Shown piece by piece: positions 8,938 to 17,665 of a stretch of DNA of 64,000 bases. The stretch's first letter is position 1; each line of letters starts with the position of its first letter. The DNA lies in NCBI RefSeq assembly GCF_029894335.1, contig NZ_JARXZC010000002.1, positions 1 through 64,000 on the forward strand, read 5' to 3'. Made by a program: the position numbers and the translations under genes. This DNA comes from Kitasatospora sp. MAP5-34. GTDB taxonomy: Bacteria; Actinomycetota; Actinomycetes; Streptomycetales; Streptomycetaceae. The notes beneath the pieces were generated by a model, which did no database searches, was not told where the DNA came from, and saw only the letters and a program-made list of their open reading frames with translations.

Positions 8938-9702
8938 ATGATGGACGCAATCGGCGCGGTGATCGGCCTGATCGTACTGTTCGGCGTGGGCGTGCTGACG
9001 ATGCTGGTGGTCGTCGCGGTGAAGGCCACCCGGGCCGTCGTCGCCAAGGTGGAGCACCACGAGGCCAACGCCCGGCGTGCGGTCGAGAACGTCACCCTCA
9101 AGGCGAAGACGTACACCAAACCGGGCTCCCAGGGGCAGATCTCGGCCGTCCGGCTGTCGCTGCGCACGTCGCTCGACGGCACCCGGAGGGTGCTGCAGGA
9201 GGGGCTCGCCCGGGACAGCCAGCTGACGGAATCCCTCCAGCTGCTGACCCGGCTGGACGCCCACGCGGCGGAGCTGGACGGCGAGCTGCGGGTACTGGAA
9301 CGGGAGCCGGACGGGGTCAGGATCGCCGCCAAGCTCTCCGAACTGCGCGAGCGCGCCGAACGGATCACGCACTCCGCCGAGTCGATGCGCTGGGCCGCGC
9401 AGGACCGGATGCAGCGCTTCGCCGACGACGAGTTGGCACGGCTGAGCGAGGAGTGCGAGAGCGAGGCGGGTGCTCTGCGGCACTGGGACTCGGCGCCTGC
9501 GGCCGGCGACACCGCTGGGACCGGCGCGGCGGGGGCTGCCGGCGCGGCAGGTGCAGCCGGAGCTTCGCGGAAGGGGGTGTCCTCGGGGCGGCACCTGAGC
9601 GCGGAGGAGATGCTCGGGCTCGGTGAGCCGCTGACCAGGCTCGCCGGGCGCCTGCGGAAGCCCTCCACCGGGCCCTCGACCGGGAGTTCCTCGGCGGGCT
9701 AG
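8938..9702 (+). CDS. membrane-anchored coiled-coil protein of unknown function
   Basis: 254 residues, with two adjacent ATG codons at 8938 and 8941. An N-terminal helix (residues about 4-28, IGAVIGLIVLFGVGVLTMLVVV) is followed by a long Glu/Arg/Leu-rich helical region (about 40-180) with heptad character, then an Ala/Gly run (TGAAGAAGAAGAAGASRKG) and a short conserved-looking tail (LSAEEMLGLGEPLTRLAGRL). I do not recognise the family. The topology suggests a membrane-tethered cytoplasmic coiled coil. Confidence 0.6.
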   Translation: MMDAIGAVIGLIVLFGVGVLTMLVVVAVKATRAVVAKVEHHEANARRAVENVTLKAKTYTKPGSQGQISAVRLSLRTSLDGTRRVLQEGLARDSQLTESLQLLTRLDAHAAELDGELRVLEREPDGVRIAAKLSELRERAERITHSAESMRWAAQDRMQRFADDELARLSEECESEAGALRHWDSAPAAGDTAGTGAAGAAGAAGAAGASRKGVSSGRHLSAEEMLGLGEPLTRLAGRLRKPSTGPSTGSSSAG

Positions 9703-9791
9703 CCACCGGGCGACAACCTGGCGACCAGCGGTCGGCCGCTGCTCCCTGCCGTCGCTGTCTTCTGCGCCGCACGGGGAGTAACCTCCGGCTC

Positions 9792-10637
9792 ATGCCCGCC
9801 CACCTCGCACTTGTCACCGATTCCACGGCTTATCTGCCCCAGGACGCCGTGGACCGTCATCGGATCGCGGTGGTCCCGCTCAGCGTGGCAGTGGGCGACG
9901 AGGCCCTCCTCGAAGGCATCGAGATCTCGCCGAAGGACGTCGCCGAGGCGCTCCGGAGCAAGCGCCGCGTGACCACCTCCCGCCCGGGCCCGGAGACCTT
10001 CGCGGCGGCCTACCGGGCCGCCGCCGAGGCGGGCGCGACCGGGGTCGTCTCGCTGCACCTCTCCTCGGAGCTCTCGGGTACCTGCGAGGCGGCGCGGCTC
10101 GCGGCCGCCGAGGCGGGGATTCCGGTACGGGTGGTGGACAGCCGCCTGGTCGGTATGGCGCTCGGACACTGCGTCCTTACGGCGGCACGAGCGGTCGAGG
10201 CCGGCCTCGGGCTGGACGAGACGGTGGCCGCGGCCACCCGGCGGGCCTCGCTGACCAGCGGATTCTTCTACGTCGACACCCTGGAGCACCTGAGGCGCGG
10301 GGGGCGGATCGGTGCCGCCCGGGCTCTGCTGGGTTCGGCACTCGCCGTGAAGCCGCTGCTGCACCTCGCCTCGGGGCGGATCGAGCCCCTGGAGAAGGTC
10401 CGGACGGCCTCCCGGGCGATCGCCCGGCTGGAGGAGATCGCGGTGGCGCAGGCGGGGGAGGCCGAGGTGGACATCGTCGTGCACCACCTGGCCGCCGAGG
10501 ACCGGGCCGAACCGCTCGCCGAACGGTTGCGCGAGCGCGTACCCGGGCTGCGGGATCTGTACGTGGGCGAGGTCGGCGCGGTGATCGGTGCGCACGTCGG
10601 TCCGGGGCTGCTGGCGGTCGTGGTCGCGCCGCGATGA
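9792..10637 (+). CDS. DegV family fatty-acid-binding protein
   Basis: 281 residues from ATG. Family motifs are visible: LVTDSTAYLP at the N terminus, the TSRPGPETFAAAYRAA segment, SLHLSSELSGT, and FYVDTLEHLRRGGRIGAARALLGSALAVKPLL in the middle. DegV proteins bind a fatty acid; related FakB proteins present it to the FakA kinase in Firmicutes. No FakA is visible in the window, so the partner is unknown. The gene directly precedes comEA, an order I recall from other streptomycetes. Confidence 0.88.
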   Translation: MPAHLALVTDSTAYLPQDAVDRHRIAVVPLSVAVGDEALLEGIEISPKDVAEALRSKRRVTTSRPGPETFAAAYRAAAEAGATGVVSLHLSSELSGTCEAARLAAAEAGIPVRVVDSRLVGMALGHCVLTAARAVEAGLGLDETVAAATRRASLTSGFFYVDTLEHLRRGGRIGAARALLGSALAVKPLLHLASGRIEPLEKVRTASRAIARLEEIAVAQAGEAEVDIVVHHLAAEDRAEPLAERLRERVPGLRDLYVGEVGAVIGAHVGPGLLAVVVAPR

Positions 10638-10758
10638 GCGGGGCTTCCTGGCCTGAAACTCCTTCGTCCGGGTGACTGGAGTTATCCACAACGCCGAGTT
10701 GTCCACAGGGATTTGACCAATCCTGACGTTGGGCCGGGGCGGCTCTACGGTCGTCGCC

Positions 10759-11766
10759 ATGAGGACGATGACCCCGGGCGCGGCCCGGCGACGAGAGACC
10801 ACCGAGACCGTCCGCGACCGGATGTCCAACCTGTTCGCGTCCGATGCCGACTACGAGCTCGACGACCCACCGCCCCGGTCCGCCCGCCGCGCAACCGCGT
10901 CGCCGACTCCTGATCCACCGTCCGATGCCGGTCCTGATCCCGCGCCTGAGCACAAGCCGGCTGCCGATCCGGACCTGGACTCTGACCTTGACACGGACCT
11001 TGACCTTGACCTTGACCTGGACCTGGATCTGGACGACCTCGACCTCGACCCGGATTCCGATCCCGATCCCGTTCCCGTGGACCCGCCCGGCGCGAGCCGT
11101 CGTCGGCTCCTGCCGCGCCTGCATCCCGCGCTGCTGCTCGACCGTCGGGCGATCCTCGGGCTGACCGTCCTGCTGCTACTCGCCGTCGGCTACGCCGTGC
11201 AGCACTTCTGGCTGGGGCGGCCCCAGCCGGTCCCGATCCCGGAGCCGGTCTCCGCAGCGGCCTCGGTTCCTCCCGCGTTCACCGCCGTGTCGCGCCGGGC
11301 TACCGCTCCACCGCCCTCACCCGGGTCGTCCGGGGCACCCGGGTTGTCCGCACCGTCCGGGCCGGAGGTCGTGGTCGATGTGGCGGGCAAGGTGCAGCAC
11401 CCGGGGCTCCGGACCTTGCCGAGCGGCTCCCGCGTCGCCGACGCGCTCCGGCTGGCTGGCGGGCCGTTGCCCGACACCGAGACGGACAGCGTCAACCTGG
11501 CCAGGGTGCTGAGCGACGGTGAGCAGATCGTGGTCGGTGCGTCCGCCGGGTCGTCCGGCGCGGGCACGGCGACCACGCCGCTCAGTCTCAACCACGCCAC
11601 CGTCGAGCAGCTGGACGCCCTGCCAGGGGTGGGGCCGACGCTGGCCCAACGGATCGCCCAGTTCCGCCGCGAGCACGGTGGCTTCCGTTCGGTGGACCAG
11701 CTTCGCCAGGTGAGCGGCATCGGCAACCGCAAGTTCCTGGACCTGCGCTCCCTGTTGACCCTCTGA
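10759..11766 (+). CDS. comEA: ComEA-like helix-hairpin-helix DNA-binding protein
   Basis: 335 residues from ATG at 10759 (TTG at 10729 is a less likely start). The N-terminal cytoplasmic part contains a long Asp-Leu/Asp-Pro tract (about residues 72-113). A membrane helix follows (about 130-155, ILGLTVLLLLAVGYAVQHFW). The exported part has a SLBB-like domain (VVVDVAGKVQHPGLRTLPSG) and two C-terminal helix-hairpin-helix motifs (LDALPGVGPTLAQRIAQF and LRQVSGIGNRKFLDL). ComEA binds incoming double-stranded DNA at the cell surface in competent bacteria, and the adjacent comEC supports this role. Natural competence is not generally established for streptomycetes, so the role here may differ. Confidence 0.88.
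   Translation: MRTMTPGAARRRETTETVRDRMSNLFASDADYELDDPPPRSARRATASPTPDPPSDAGPDPAPEHKPAADPDLDSDLDTDLDLDLDLDLDLDDLDLDPDSDPDPVPVDPPGASRRRLLPRLHPALLLDRRAILGLTVLLLLAVGYAVQHFWLGRPQPVPIPEPVSAAASVPPAFTAVSRRATAPPPSPGSSGAPGLSAPSGPEVVVDVAGKVQHPGLRTLPSGSRVADALRLAGGPLPDTETDSVNLARVLSDGEQIVVGASAGSSGAGTATTPLSLNHATVEQLDALPGVGPTLAQRIAQFRREHGGFRSVDQLRQVSGIGNRKFLDLRSLLTL
10969..11070 (+). repeat. hexanucleotide-rich tract encoding (Asp-Leu)n in comEA
   Basis: Repeated GACCTT, GACCTG and GACCTC units encode an alternating Asp-Leu/Asp-Pro stretch. The tract is expected to vary in length between strains through slippage. Confidence 0.85.
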
Positions 11767-11818
11767 GTTGACCCTCTGAGTTGACCCTCCGAGTCGACCG
11801 TCCGAGTCGACCCTCTGA
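11754..11818 (+). repeat. five tandem 13-bp units across the comEA stop codon
   Basis: GTTGACCCTCTGA occurs twice, followed by GTTGACCCTCCGA, GTCGACCGTCCGA and GTCGACCCTCTGA. The first unit carries the comEA TGA stop, and the array fills the gap before comEC. The 13-bp period rotates the reading frame with each added unit. Confidence 0.9.
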
Positions 11819-11846
11819 CGCATTGACCACCCGATGCTTCCACCCG

Positions 11847-14540
11847 ATGGAGGTGACCCCCATTCCCGCCTCGACCGGCCGATCCGGGCACCGCCGCCGC
11901 CCTGCCGATGTCCGCCTCGTCGTCCCGGCAGTCTCCGCCTGGGCCGTCGCGGTAACCGTTCTCGGGCTCGACCCGGGGTGGCGGCCCGTGCTGCTCCTGG
12001 CAGCCGGGGTGGCGGTGGTGGCCGCCCTGCTCCTGCTGCTCCTCGCCGCCGGGCGGGACCGGCACCCGGCGATCCTGGTCGCCGCCACCCTCCTCACCGC
12101 CGCCGCCGGTACCGTCACCACGGTGCTGCACACCGCAGACCTGTACCGAGGCCCACTCGTGCTCCTCGCCCGTCAGCCACACCCCGAACTCACGGTCGAA
12201 CTCACCGTCGCCGGTGACCCGAAGGCCAGACACTCACCGAGCAGCGGGACCGGACCGGGTAAGTCCCTGCTCACCGTCAGCGCGACCGTCGACGTCGTCA
12301 GGCAGCCGGAGGCCGTTCCCCCGCTCGCGGAGGTGGTCCGGACCAGGACACCCGTCATCCTGCTGATCCGGGAGCAGGACGCGCCGGACTGGCAGCAGAT
12401 GCTCCCCTCCACCCGGCTCGGCGTGGACGTGCGCGTCCTCCCGGCCGACCCCGCCCCCGGCAGCGCCGTCGGCGCTGTTCTGCTGGTGCGCGGCCCGCCT
12501 CGGTTGCTGGCGCCGCCCAGCCTGCCGCAGCGGCTGGCGGGACGTCTGCGGGCCGGACTGCGGGCCGCCTGCGACCACCTGCCGCCCGACACCCGGGGGC
12601 TGCTCCCCGGGCTGGTGGTCGGCGACACCTCCCGTATCTCCGAGGAGTTGAACGACTCCTTCCGCGCCACCGACCTCGGCCATCTCACCGCCGTCAGCGG
12701 CGCGAACCTCGCCATCGTGCTGGCCGTGCTGATCGGAGCCCCCGGCAGAGCGGGCGAGCCGGACCGGACCGGGCTGGCCGGGCTCCTCGGCCTGCCCCTG
12801 CGGACCACAGCTCTCCTCGGCGCGCTGCTGACCCTGGCGTTCGTGACCATCTGCCGGCCGGACCCGAGTGTGCTCCGGGCCGCCGCCACCGGCCTGATCG
12901 CGATGCTCGCCCTTGCCACCGGTCGGCCCCGGCAAGCCCTGCCCGCACTCGCGGGGGCCGTGCTCGTACTGGTCCTCCTCGATCCGTACCTGGCCCGCTC
13001 GTACGGATTCATGCTCTCCACGCTCGCCACGGCCGGGCTGCTCGTCCTCGGCCCGCCCTGGACCGCCGCCCTGCTCGCCCGCCGCTGGCCGCACCACCTG
13101 GCCACCGCCGTGGCGTCGACCGCAGCCGCCCAGGCGTTCTGCGGACCCGTCACCGTCCTGTTGGCGCCGAAGGTCAGCCTGGTCGCCATCCCCTGCAACG
13201 CACTTGCCGAACTGGCCATCACCCCGGTCACGTTGCTCGGCTTCGCGGCTCTCGTCGTAGACCCGCTCTGGCACGCCGCCGCCCGGTTCCTGGTCGATCT
13301 CGCCGCGCTGCCCACCGCCTGGCTGGTGGCCGTGGCCGAGTACGGCGCCGCGCTGCCCGGCGCGCAGCTGGAGTTGCCCAGCGGCCTTCTCGGTGCCGCG
13401 ACGCTGGCGCTCCTGACACTCGCGCTCGCCTGGGCCGCCCGACCGCTGCTCGCCCGCCGCAGAGCGGCCCGGCCCGAGCCGACCCAACCCGAACTCCACG
13501 GTTCCGAGCCGACCCGCCCCGGGCTGACCCACCCCGAGCCGCTCCACTTCGGTCCTCGCCATTTCGGGCCGGGCCCGCTCCTGGCCCGTCGGTGGCTCCG
13601 GGTGGTGCTGGCCCTCGCCGCCGGGCTGGCCCTGCTGACGGTGCTGCTCCGGCCGCCCCTGCTGGTCCGGATCGCCACCGGCTGGCCGCCACCAGGATGG
13701 CGGCTGGTCATGTGCGATGTCGGCCAAGGGGACATGACGGTACTTCCGCTCACCTCGGCGGGAGGCGAGGCACCGGACACCGCCGTGGTGGTGGACGCGG
13801 GGCCGGACCCGAAGGCTGCGGACTCGTGCCTTCGGGCTCTCGGCATCACCAGGGTTTCCCTGCTGATCGTCACTCATTTCCATGCGGACCACTCCGAAGG
13901 TCTGCCCGGGGTCCTGCACGGGCGAAGCGTCGGCGCCCTCCAGGTCACCACCCTGGACAGCCCACCCGGAGAGCGAGCCCGAGTCCTGGGGTTGGCCGCC
14001 GCCGCCCACGTCCCCGTCATCCAGGCCCGACGCGGTGAACACCGCACGGCCGGGCCCGAACTCTCCTGGGAGATCCTCTGGCCCGACGACCAGCTCGGCC
14101 TTGACACCCCTGGCGCGAACAACTCCAGCGTCGCGCTACTGGCCTCCGTGGGCCCACCGTCGGACCCACTCCGCGTCGCCCTGCTGGGCGACCTCGAACC
14201 CCCGGCACAGGCGGCGCTCCATGACCGGCAACCCCTCTCCCACGTCGACGTCCTCAAGGTCGCCCACCACGGGTCGGCCAACCAGGACTGGGACTTCGAG
14301 GGCTCCCTGAGCCCCCGGTTGGCATTGATCTCCTGCGGTCTCGACAACTCCTACGGGCACCCGGCCCCCCGCACCGTGGACCGGCTCCGAGCTCTCGGCG
14401 CCACCGTCCTGCGCACCGACCGGTCGGGCGACATCGCCGTGCTCGGCTCCCACAGCCACCTCCAGGCAGCCACCCACCCCCACCGCCATCCCCCCGGCCC
14501 GCCGCACCGAGCAGCCCCCACCCGCCCGCCACCGGGCTGA
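11847..14540 (+). CDS. comEC: ComEC/Rec2 family DNA-uptake channel protein
   Basis: About 897 residues from the ATG at 11847; TTG at 11781, inside the tandem repeat, and GTG at 11853 are alternatives. Order: two N-terminal helices and a DUF4131-like soluble domain, the Competence domain with many helices (from about residue 245; HLTAVSGANLAIVLAVLIG is its signature), then a metallo-beta-lactamase domain (about 615-880) with VTHFHADH at about 675-682, DAGPDPKAAD and VAHHGSANQD. The family imports single-stranded DNA across the membrane, and the MBL domain is a candidate nuclease for the other strand. It is probably co-transcribed with comEA. Confidence 0.88.
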   Translation: MEVTPIPASTGRSGHRRRPADVRLVVPAVSAWAVAVTVLGLDPGWRPVLLLAAGVAVVAALLLLLLAAGRDRHPAILVAATLLTAAAGTVTTVLHTADLYRGPLVLLARQPHPELTVELTVAGDPKARHSPSSGTGPGKSLLTVSATVDVVRQPEAVPPLAEVVRTRTPVILLIREQDAPDWQQMLPSTRLGVDVRVLPADPAPGSAVGAVLLVRGPPRLLAPPSLPQRLAGRLRAGLRAACDHLPPDTRGLLPGLVVGDTSRISEELNDSFRATDLGHLTAVSGANLAIVLAVLIGAPGRAGEPDRTGLAGLLGLPLRTTALLGALLTLAFVTICRPDPSVLRAAATGLIAMLALATGRPRQALPALAGAVLVLVLLDPYLARSYGFMLSTLATAGLLVLGPPWTAALLARRWPHHLATAVASTAAAQAFCGPVTVLLAPKVSLVAIPCNALAELAITPVTLLGFAALVVDPLWHAAARFLVDLAALPTAWLVAVAEYGAALPGAQLELPSGLLGAATLALLTLALAWAARPLLARRRAARPEPTQPELHGSEPTRPGLTHPEPLHFGPRHFGPGPLLARRWLRVVLALAAGLALLTVLLRPPLLVRIATGWPPPGWRLVMCDVGQGDMTVLPLTSAGGEAPDTAVVVDAGPDPKAADSCLRALGITRVSLLIVTHFHADHSEGLPGVLHGRSVGALQVTTLDSPPGERARVLGLAAAAHVPVIQARRGEHRTAGPELSWEILWPDDQLGLDTPGANNSSVALLASVGPPSDPLRVALLGDLEPPAQAALHDRQPLSHVDVLKVAHHGSANQDWDFEGSLSPRLALISCGLDNSYGHPAPRTVDRLRALGATVLRTDRSGDIAVLGSHSHLQAATHPHRHPPGPPHRAAPTRPPPG

Positions 14541-14560
14541 GTGGGTGGGGTGTCAGGCCC

Positions 14561-14818
14561 TCACTCCTCCTCGCGCCAGCCGTCGAGTTCGGCGGCGAAC
14601 GTGTCGAGGGCGGCCAACCGTTCCGGCGTCCAGCCGGTGTCCTCGGGTGCTTCGAGGACGAGGAGCCACTGGGCGTCCTCCGCGTCGTCCTCGCCTGCCA
14701 GCGAGTCCCGGACGATTTCGAGGTGGCCCAGGTCGGGCCAGCGGGCGGACAGCTCCTCCGAGGCCTCCTCGGCCACGTCGCGATCGGGGAGGACAAGGAG
14801 TTGGCGGGTGAAGTTCAT
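14561..14818 (-). CDS. small acidic protein of unknown function
   Basis: 85 residues, starting MNFTRQLLVLPDRDVAEEAS and ending AAELDGWREEE. A beta-alpha-beta pattern is suggested by alternating hydrophobic strands (RQLLVLPD; HLEIVRDSL; AQWLLVLEAP). An upstream in-frame extension to 14968 is GC-rich, Arg-rich sequence and unlikely to be coded. It is convergent with comEC and divergent from holA. No family recognised. Confidence 0.65.
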   Translation of the reverse strand: MNFTRQLLVLPDRDVAEEASEELSARWPDLGHLEIVRDSLAGEDDAEDAQWLLVLEAPEDTGWTPERLAALDTFAAELDGWREEE

Positions 14819-14949
14819 GGTCACGGGTCCATTCTCCAGACGCGGTACGCGACGTCGGCCCCGGGGGCGGCCGTCACTGTCCGCGCCCCGCTGCCGGCGT
14901 CCCACTGTCGGTGCCGCACTGTCGGTGCCCCGTGCGATCCTGGTAGGCG

Positions 14950-15945
14950 ATGGCCAGGAAGAGTGCACCCGACGACCTGCTCGCCCCGCTGACCCTCGCG
15001 GTCGGCCAGGAGGAGCTGCTGCTCGACCGCGCGGTCGCCCAGGTGGTGGCCGCTGCCAGAGCGGCTGATCCGGACACCGATGTGCGCGATGTCGCTCCGG
15101 GCGCCCTGCAGCCGGGCAGTCTCGCGGAGCTGACGACCCCGTCGCTGTTCGCCGAGCGCAAGGTCATCGTGGTCCGGGCCGCCCAGGATCTCTCGGCCGA
15201 TTCGGTCAAGGAGGTCAAGGCGTACATCGAGGCCCTGGCCGAAGAAGTGATCATGGTGTTGGTGCACGCCGGCGGTGCCAAGGGCAAGGGGCTGCTGGAC
15301 GCGGGCCGCAAGGCCGGTGGCCGTGAGGTGGCCTGCGTCAAGCTGACCAAGGCCGGTGACCGGCTGGCGTTCATCAAGGGTGAGTTCCGTACGCTGGGCC
15401 GCTCCGCCACCCAGGAGGCGTGCCAGTCGCTGCTCGACGCGCTCGGCAGCGATCTGCGCGAGCTCGCGGCGGCGTGCAGCCAGCTCGCGGCCGACGTCGA
15501 GGGCACCATCGACGAGACGGTCGTCGCCCGCTACTACAGCGGCCGCGCCGAGGCCACCGGCTTCGAGGTCGCCGACCTCGCCGTCACCGGGCGGGCCGCC
15601 GAGGCGCTGGAGCGGCTGCGCTGGGCGCTGGCGGTCGGTCAGCCGCCCACCGGCATCACCTACGCACTGGCCTCCGGAGTCCGCAGCATCGGCCGTCTGG
15701 CGACCACCGGCCGGAACATGCGCCCGGCCGACCTGGCCCGCGAGCTGGGGATGCCGCCGTGGAAGGTGGACCGGGTCCGGCAGCAGATGCGCGGCTGGAC
15801 GGGCGATGCCGTCGCCACCGCCCTCACCGCCATCGCCCAGGCGGACGCCGCCGTCAAGGGCGGCTCGGACGACCCGGCGTACGCGCTGGAGCGTGCCGTG
15901 GTCGCCGTCGCCCGCGCCGCCCGCTCGGGCGCCCGTACGTACTGA
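14950..15945 (+). CDS. holA: DNA polymerase III subunit delta
   Basis: 331 residues from ATG. The sequence follows the delta-subunit pattern: LTLAVGQEELLLDRAVAQVV at the N terminus, then LAELTTPSLFAERKVIVVRAAQD, VMVLVHAGGAKGKGLLD, and the C-terminal collar domain (GMPPWKVDRVRQQMRGW; DAAVKGGSDDPAYALERAVV). It forms part of the clamp loader that opens the sliding clamp. It follows comEC closely in position, as in many actinobacteria, with a small convergent gene between. Confidence 0.93.
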   Translation: MARKSAPDDLLAPLTLAVGQEELLLDRAVAQVVAAARAADPDTDVRDVAPGALQPGSLAELTTPSLFAERKVIVVRAAQDLSADSVKEVKAYIEALAEEVIMVLVHAGGAKGKGLLDAGRKAGGREVACVKLTKAGDRLAFIKGEFRTLGRSATQEACQSLLDALGSDLRELAAACSQLAADVEGTIDETVVARYYSGRAEATGFEVADLAVTGRAAEALERLRWALAVGQPPTGITYALASGVRSIGRLATTGRNMRPADLARELGMPPWKVDRVRQQMRGWTGDAVATALTAIAQADAAVKGGSDDPAYALERAVVAVARAARSGARTY

Positions 15946-16016
15946 CCGGGCGTCATGCATGTCGGCTGACCAGCTGACAGCTGACCGGCTGAGCGACCGG
16001 CCGGGCGGCTCGCGGG

Positions 16017-16802
16017 TCAGGGCCCGCCGATCGCCTTCAGGATGTCCCGGCTGTCCATCAGGAGCGCCTGCCGGATGACGTCCCGGTCCGGAGGGCTGCT
16101 CTTGCCCTCCTGGTAGGAGCCGGACCAGCTCAGGTAGTACGTCAGCCCGCCGTCGCGGACGTACAGCACCTGGGTCAGGTAGTGCCAGGTCCGATCGGAG
16201 CTGCTCGGGTCGTCGAGGTAGCCCACGTACGCCTGCTCACCGAGGTTGGGCACGTCGGTGATCAGGTACCTCCGCTGCCGCAGGCTCTCCCGTTGGGCCG
16301 CGAACTCCGGCCGGGAGTCGACCGCCTTGTGCAGCTGAACCTCGAGGTAGAGCGACGAGTACTCGGTGTCGGTGCTGTTCTTCTTGAGGTACTCGCTGCA
16401 GTACATGTCGTCCAGGGCGGGGTTCCTGGTCGAGTAGTGGTACGGCGTGCCGGACTGCGAGGGGGAGAGCTGGCTGAACCGGTCGAAGCGGGCCGTGGCG
16501 CAGAGGTCGTCGACCACGCGGTAGCCGTGCAGGCTCTGCGCCCTGCTCTTGACGGTGACCAGGCCCGGCACGGTGATCACCGCCGCCGCCCACACCCCCG
16601 AGGCGACCAGCGCGCCCGCCACCCCCCACGCCAGCCCCCGGCGCGAGCGCCCGGCCGTGACCGGGGCCGCCGGACGAGCCCGGGCCGCCTGCGGCGCGGG
16701 TGGTGGTGGCAGCGGGGAGAGCGGGGGCGGCGGCGGTCCGAAGGGCGACGGCCGGCCGGGGAACGGCCCGTACCCGGGGCCGGCATCCGTTGGTGTCGAC
16801 AT
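16017..16802 (-). CDS. membrane-anchored extracytoplasmic protein of unknown function
   Basis: 261 residues from the ATG at 16802 (GTG-type extension to 16817 possible). A Pro/Gly-rich cytoplasmic segment (1-45) is followed by one membrane helix (about 55-80, RGLAWGVAGALVASGVWAAAVITVPGL). The extracytoplasmic domain has three Cys-containing or aromatic segments (VVDDLCATARFDRF; DDMYCSEYL; TYYLSWSGSY). Two cysteines could form a disulphide. No family recognised; the layout resembles a sensor or lipoprotein-like surface protein. Confidence 0.7.
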   Translation of the reverse strand: MSTPTDAGPGYGPFPGRPSPFGPPPPPLSPLPPPPAPQAARARPAAPVTAGRSRRGLAWGVAGALVASGVWAAAVITVPGLVTVKSRAQSLHGYRVVDDLCATARFDRFSQLSPSQSGTPYHYSTRNPALDDMYCSEYLKKNSTDTEYSSLYLEVQLHKAVDSRPEFAAQRESLRQRRYLITDVPNLGEQAYVGYLDDPSSSDRTWHYLTQVLYVRDGGLTYYLSWSGSYQEGKSSPPDRDVIRQALLMDSRDILKAIGGP

Positions 16803-16946
16803 CTGGTGAACCCCCAACTGGTGTCCCGCGCTGACCGTCGCAGCCGTCCGTGGTAGCGAACCCTATCGGTGAACAGTCGATTGCAGAGCGTGAGATCACC
16901 CGGCGCGTCACCCGCCCGTACCTACCCCACCGAACGCGAGGGGATA

Positions 16947-17089
16947 CGCAAAGGGTGCGCGGGGGTCGGAGAAACGCCGACAGGCGCCGCAGCCACCCTT
17001 TGCGGGGCTTTGCTGCGACGCCTGTCGGTTCTGCTGTTCAATGCTCGGTGTACCGCACCCGCGTGGCGAACGCAGGCCGCGTGCGGTAC
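16947..17089. ncRNA. candidate structured RNA (possible pseudoknot) between two minus-strand genes
   Basis: The 472 bp between 16803 and 17274 contain no convincing gene. Within it, a 17-bp stem (CCGACAGGCGCCGCAGC, 16977-16993, with GCTGCGACGCCTGTCGG, 17012-17028; one mismatch) encloses an 18-nt loop. Eleven bases of that loop (CACCCTTTGCG, 16994-17004) are exactly complementary to CGCAAAGGGTG at 16947-16957, so the two pairings would make an H-type pseudoknot. A second hairpin, GTACCGCAC (17050-17058) with GTGCGGTAC (17081-17089), follows. The strand is unknown: it may be a free small RNA, the 3' region of rpsT, or a leader of the gene ending at 16017. It may include a terminator. Confidence 0.45.
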
Positions 17090-17274
17090 GAGTCTGTACA
17101 CCTCAGGGTTCCGGTTAGAGGGCCGGGAATTGACCTGAAGGGGTGGTCGGCGGGGGCGGGTAGAGGGCCGCCGGGTCGCGCCGACCGGTCCGGGCGGGGC
17201 CCGGGAAGGAATTCAGGCGACTGAGGTCGAAAGTCTTGGTGACGTCAGCCGGGATCGGCCGGAGCCGACCGAAT

Positions 17275-17532
17275 TCAGGCAGCGACGCGCTTGGTGATCG
17301 CGGACTTCTTGTTGGCAGCCTGGTTCTTGTGGATGACGCCCTTGCTGACGGCCTTGTCGAGAGCCTTGGAGGCCTCGCGGGCCAGCACGGTGGCCTTCTC
17401 GGTGTCACCGGCGGCAGCGGCCTCACGGGCCTTGCGCAGAGCGGTCTTCAGCGAGGACTTGACGGCCTTGTTGCGCAGGCGCGCCTTCTCGTTGGTCTTG
17501 TTGCGCTTGATCTGGGACTTGATGTTCGCCAC
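17275..17532 (-). CDS. rpsT: 30S ribosomal protein S20
   Basis: 85 residues, [20 protein letters not shown] to [11 protein letters not shown], full length for bS20 and very Lys/Arg/Ala-rich. It binds 16S rRNA early in 30S assembly. The AAGGAG-like ribosome site (GAGGCTCCTTC on the plus strand) is just upstream of the ATG. It is divergent from the lepA side and separated from its neighbours by untranslated sequence. Confidence 0.97.
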   Translation of the reverse strand: MANIKSQIKRNKTNEKARLRNKAVKSSLKTALRKAREAAAAGDTEKATVLAREASKALDKAVSKGVIHKNQAANKKSAITKRVAA

Positions 17533-17665
17533 GAAGGAGCCTCAGTCTAGTTTCGTATGGATCATGAACGGGCTGCACCGGCGGCCTCGGGCAAGCTGAG
17601 AGGGCATGCCGATGCCAGGTGCAGCGCCCCACGCTACCAGGGGCCCCCGATCACGCCCAAACCGG

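Noticed and set aside
11754..11818. CRISPR-like repeat array
   Set aside because: Units are 13 bp, contiguous and without spacers; a simple tandem repeat.
16869..17138. 89-codon plus-strand ORF between the membrane protein gene and rpsT
   Set aside because: Codon composition is poor and it overlaps strong stem-loops; better explained as structured RNA or untranslated DNA.
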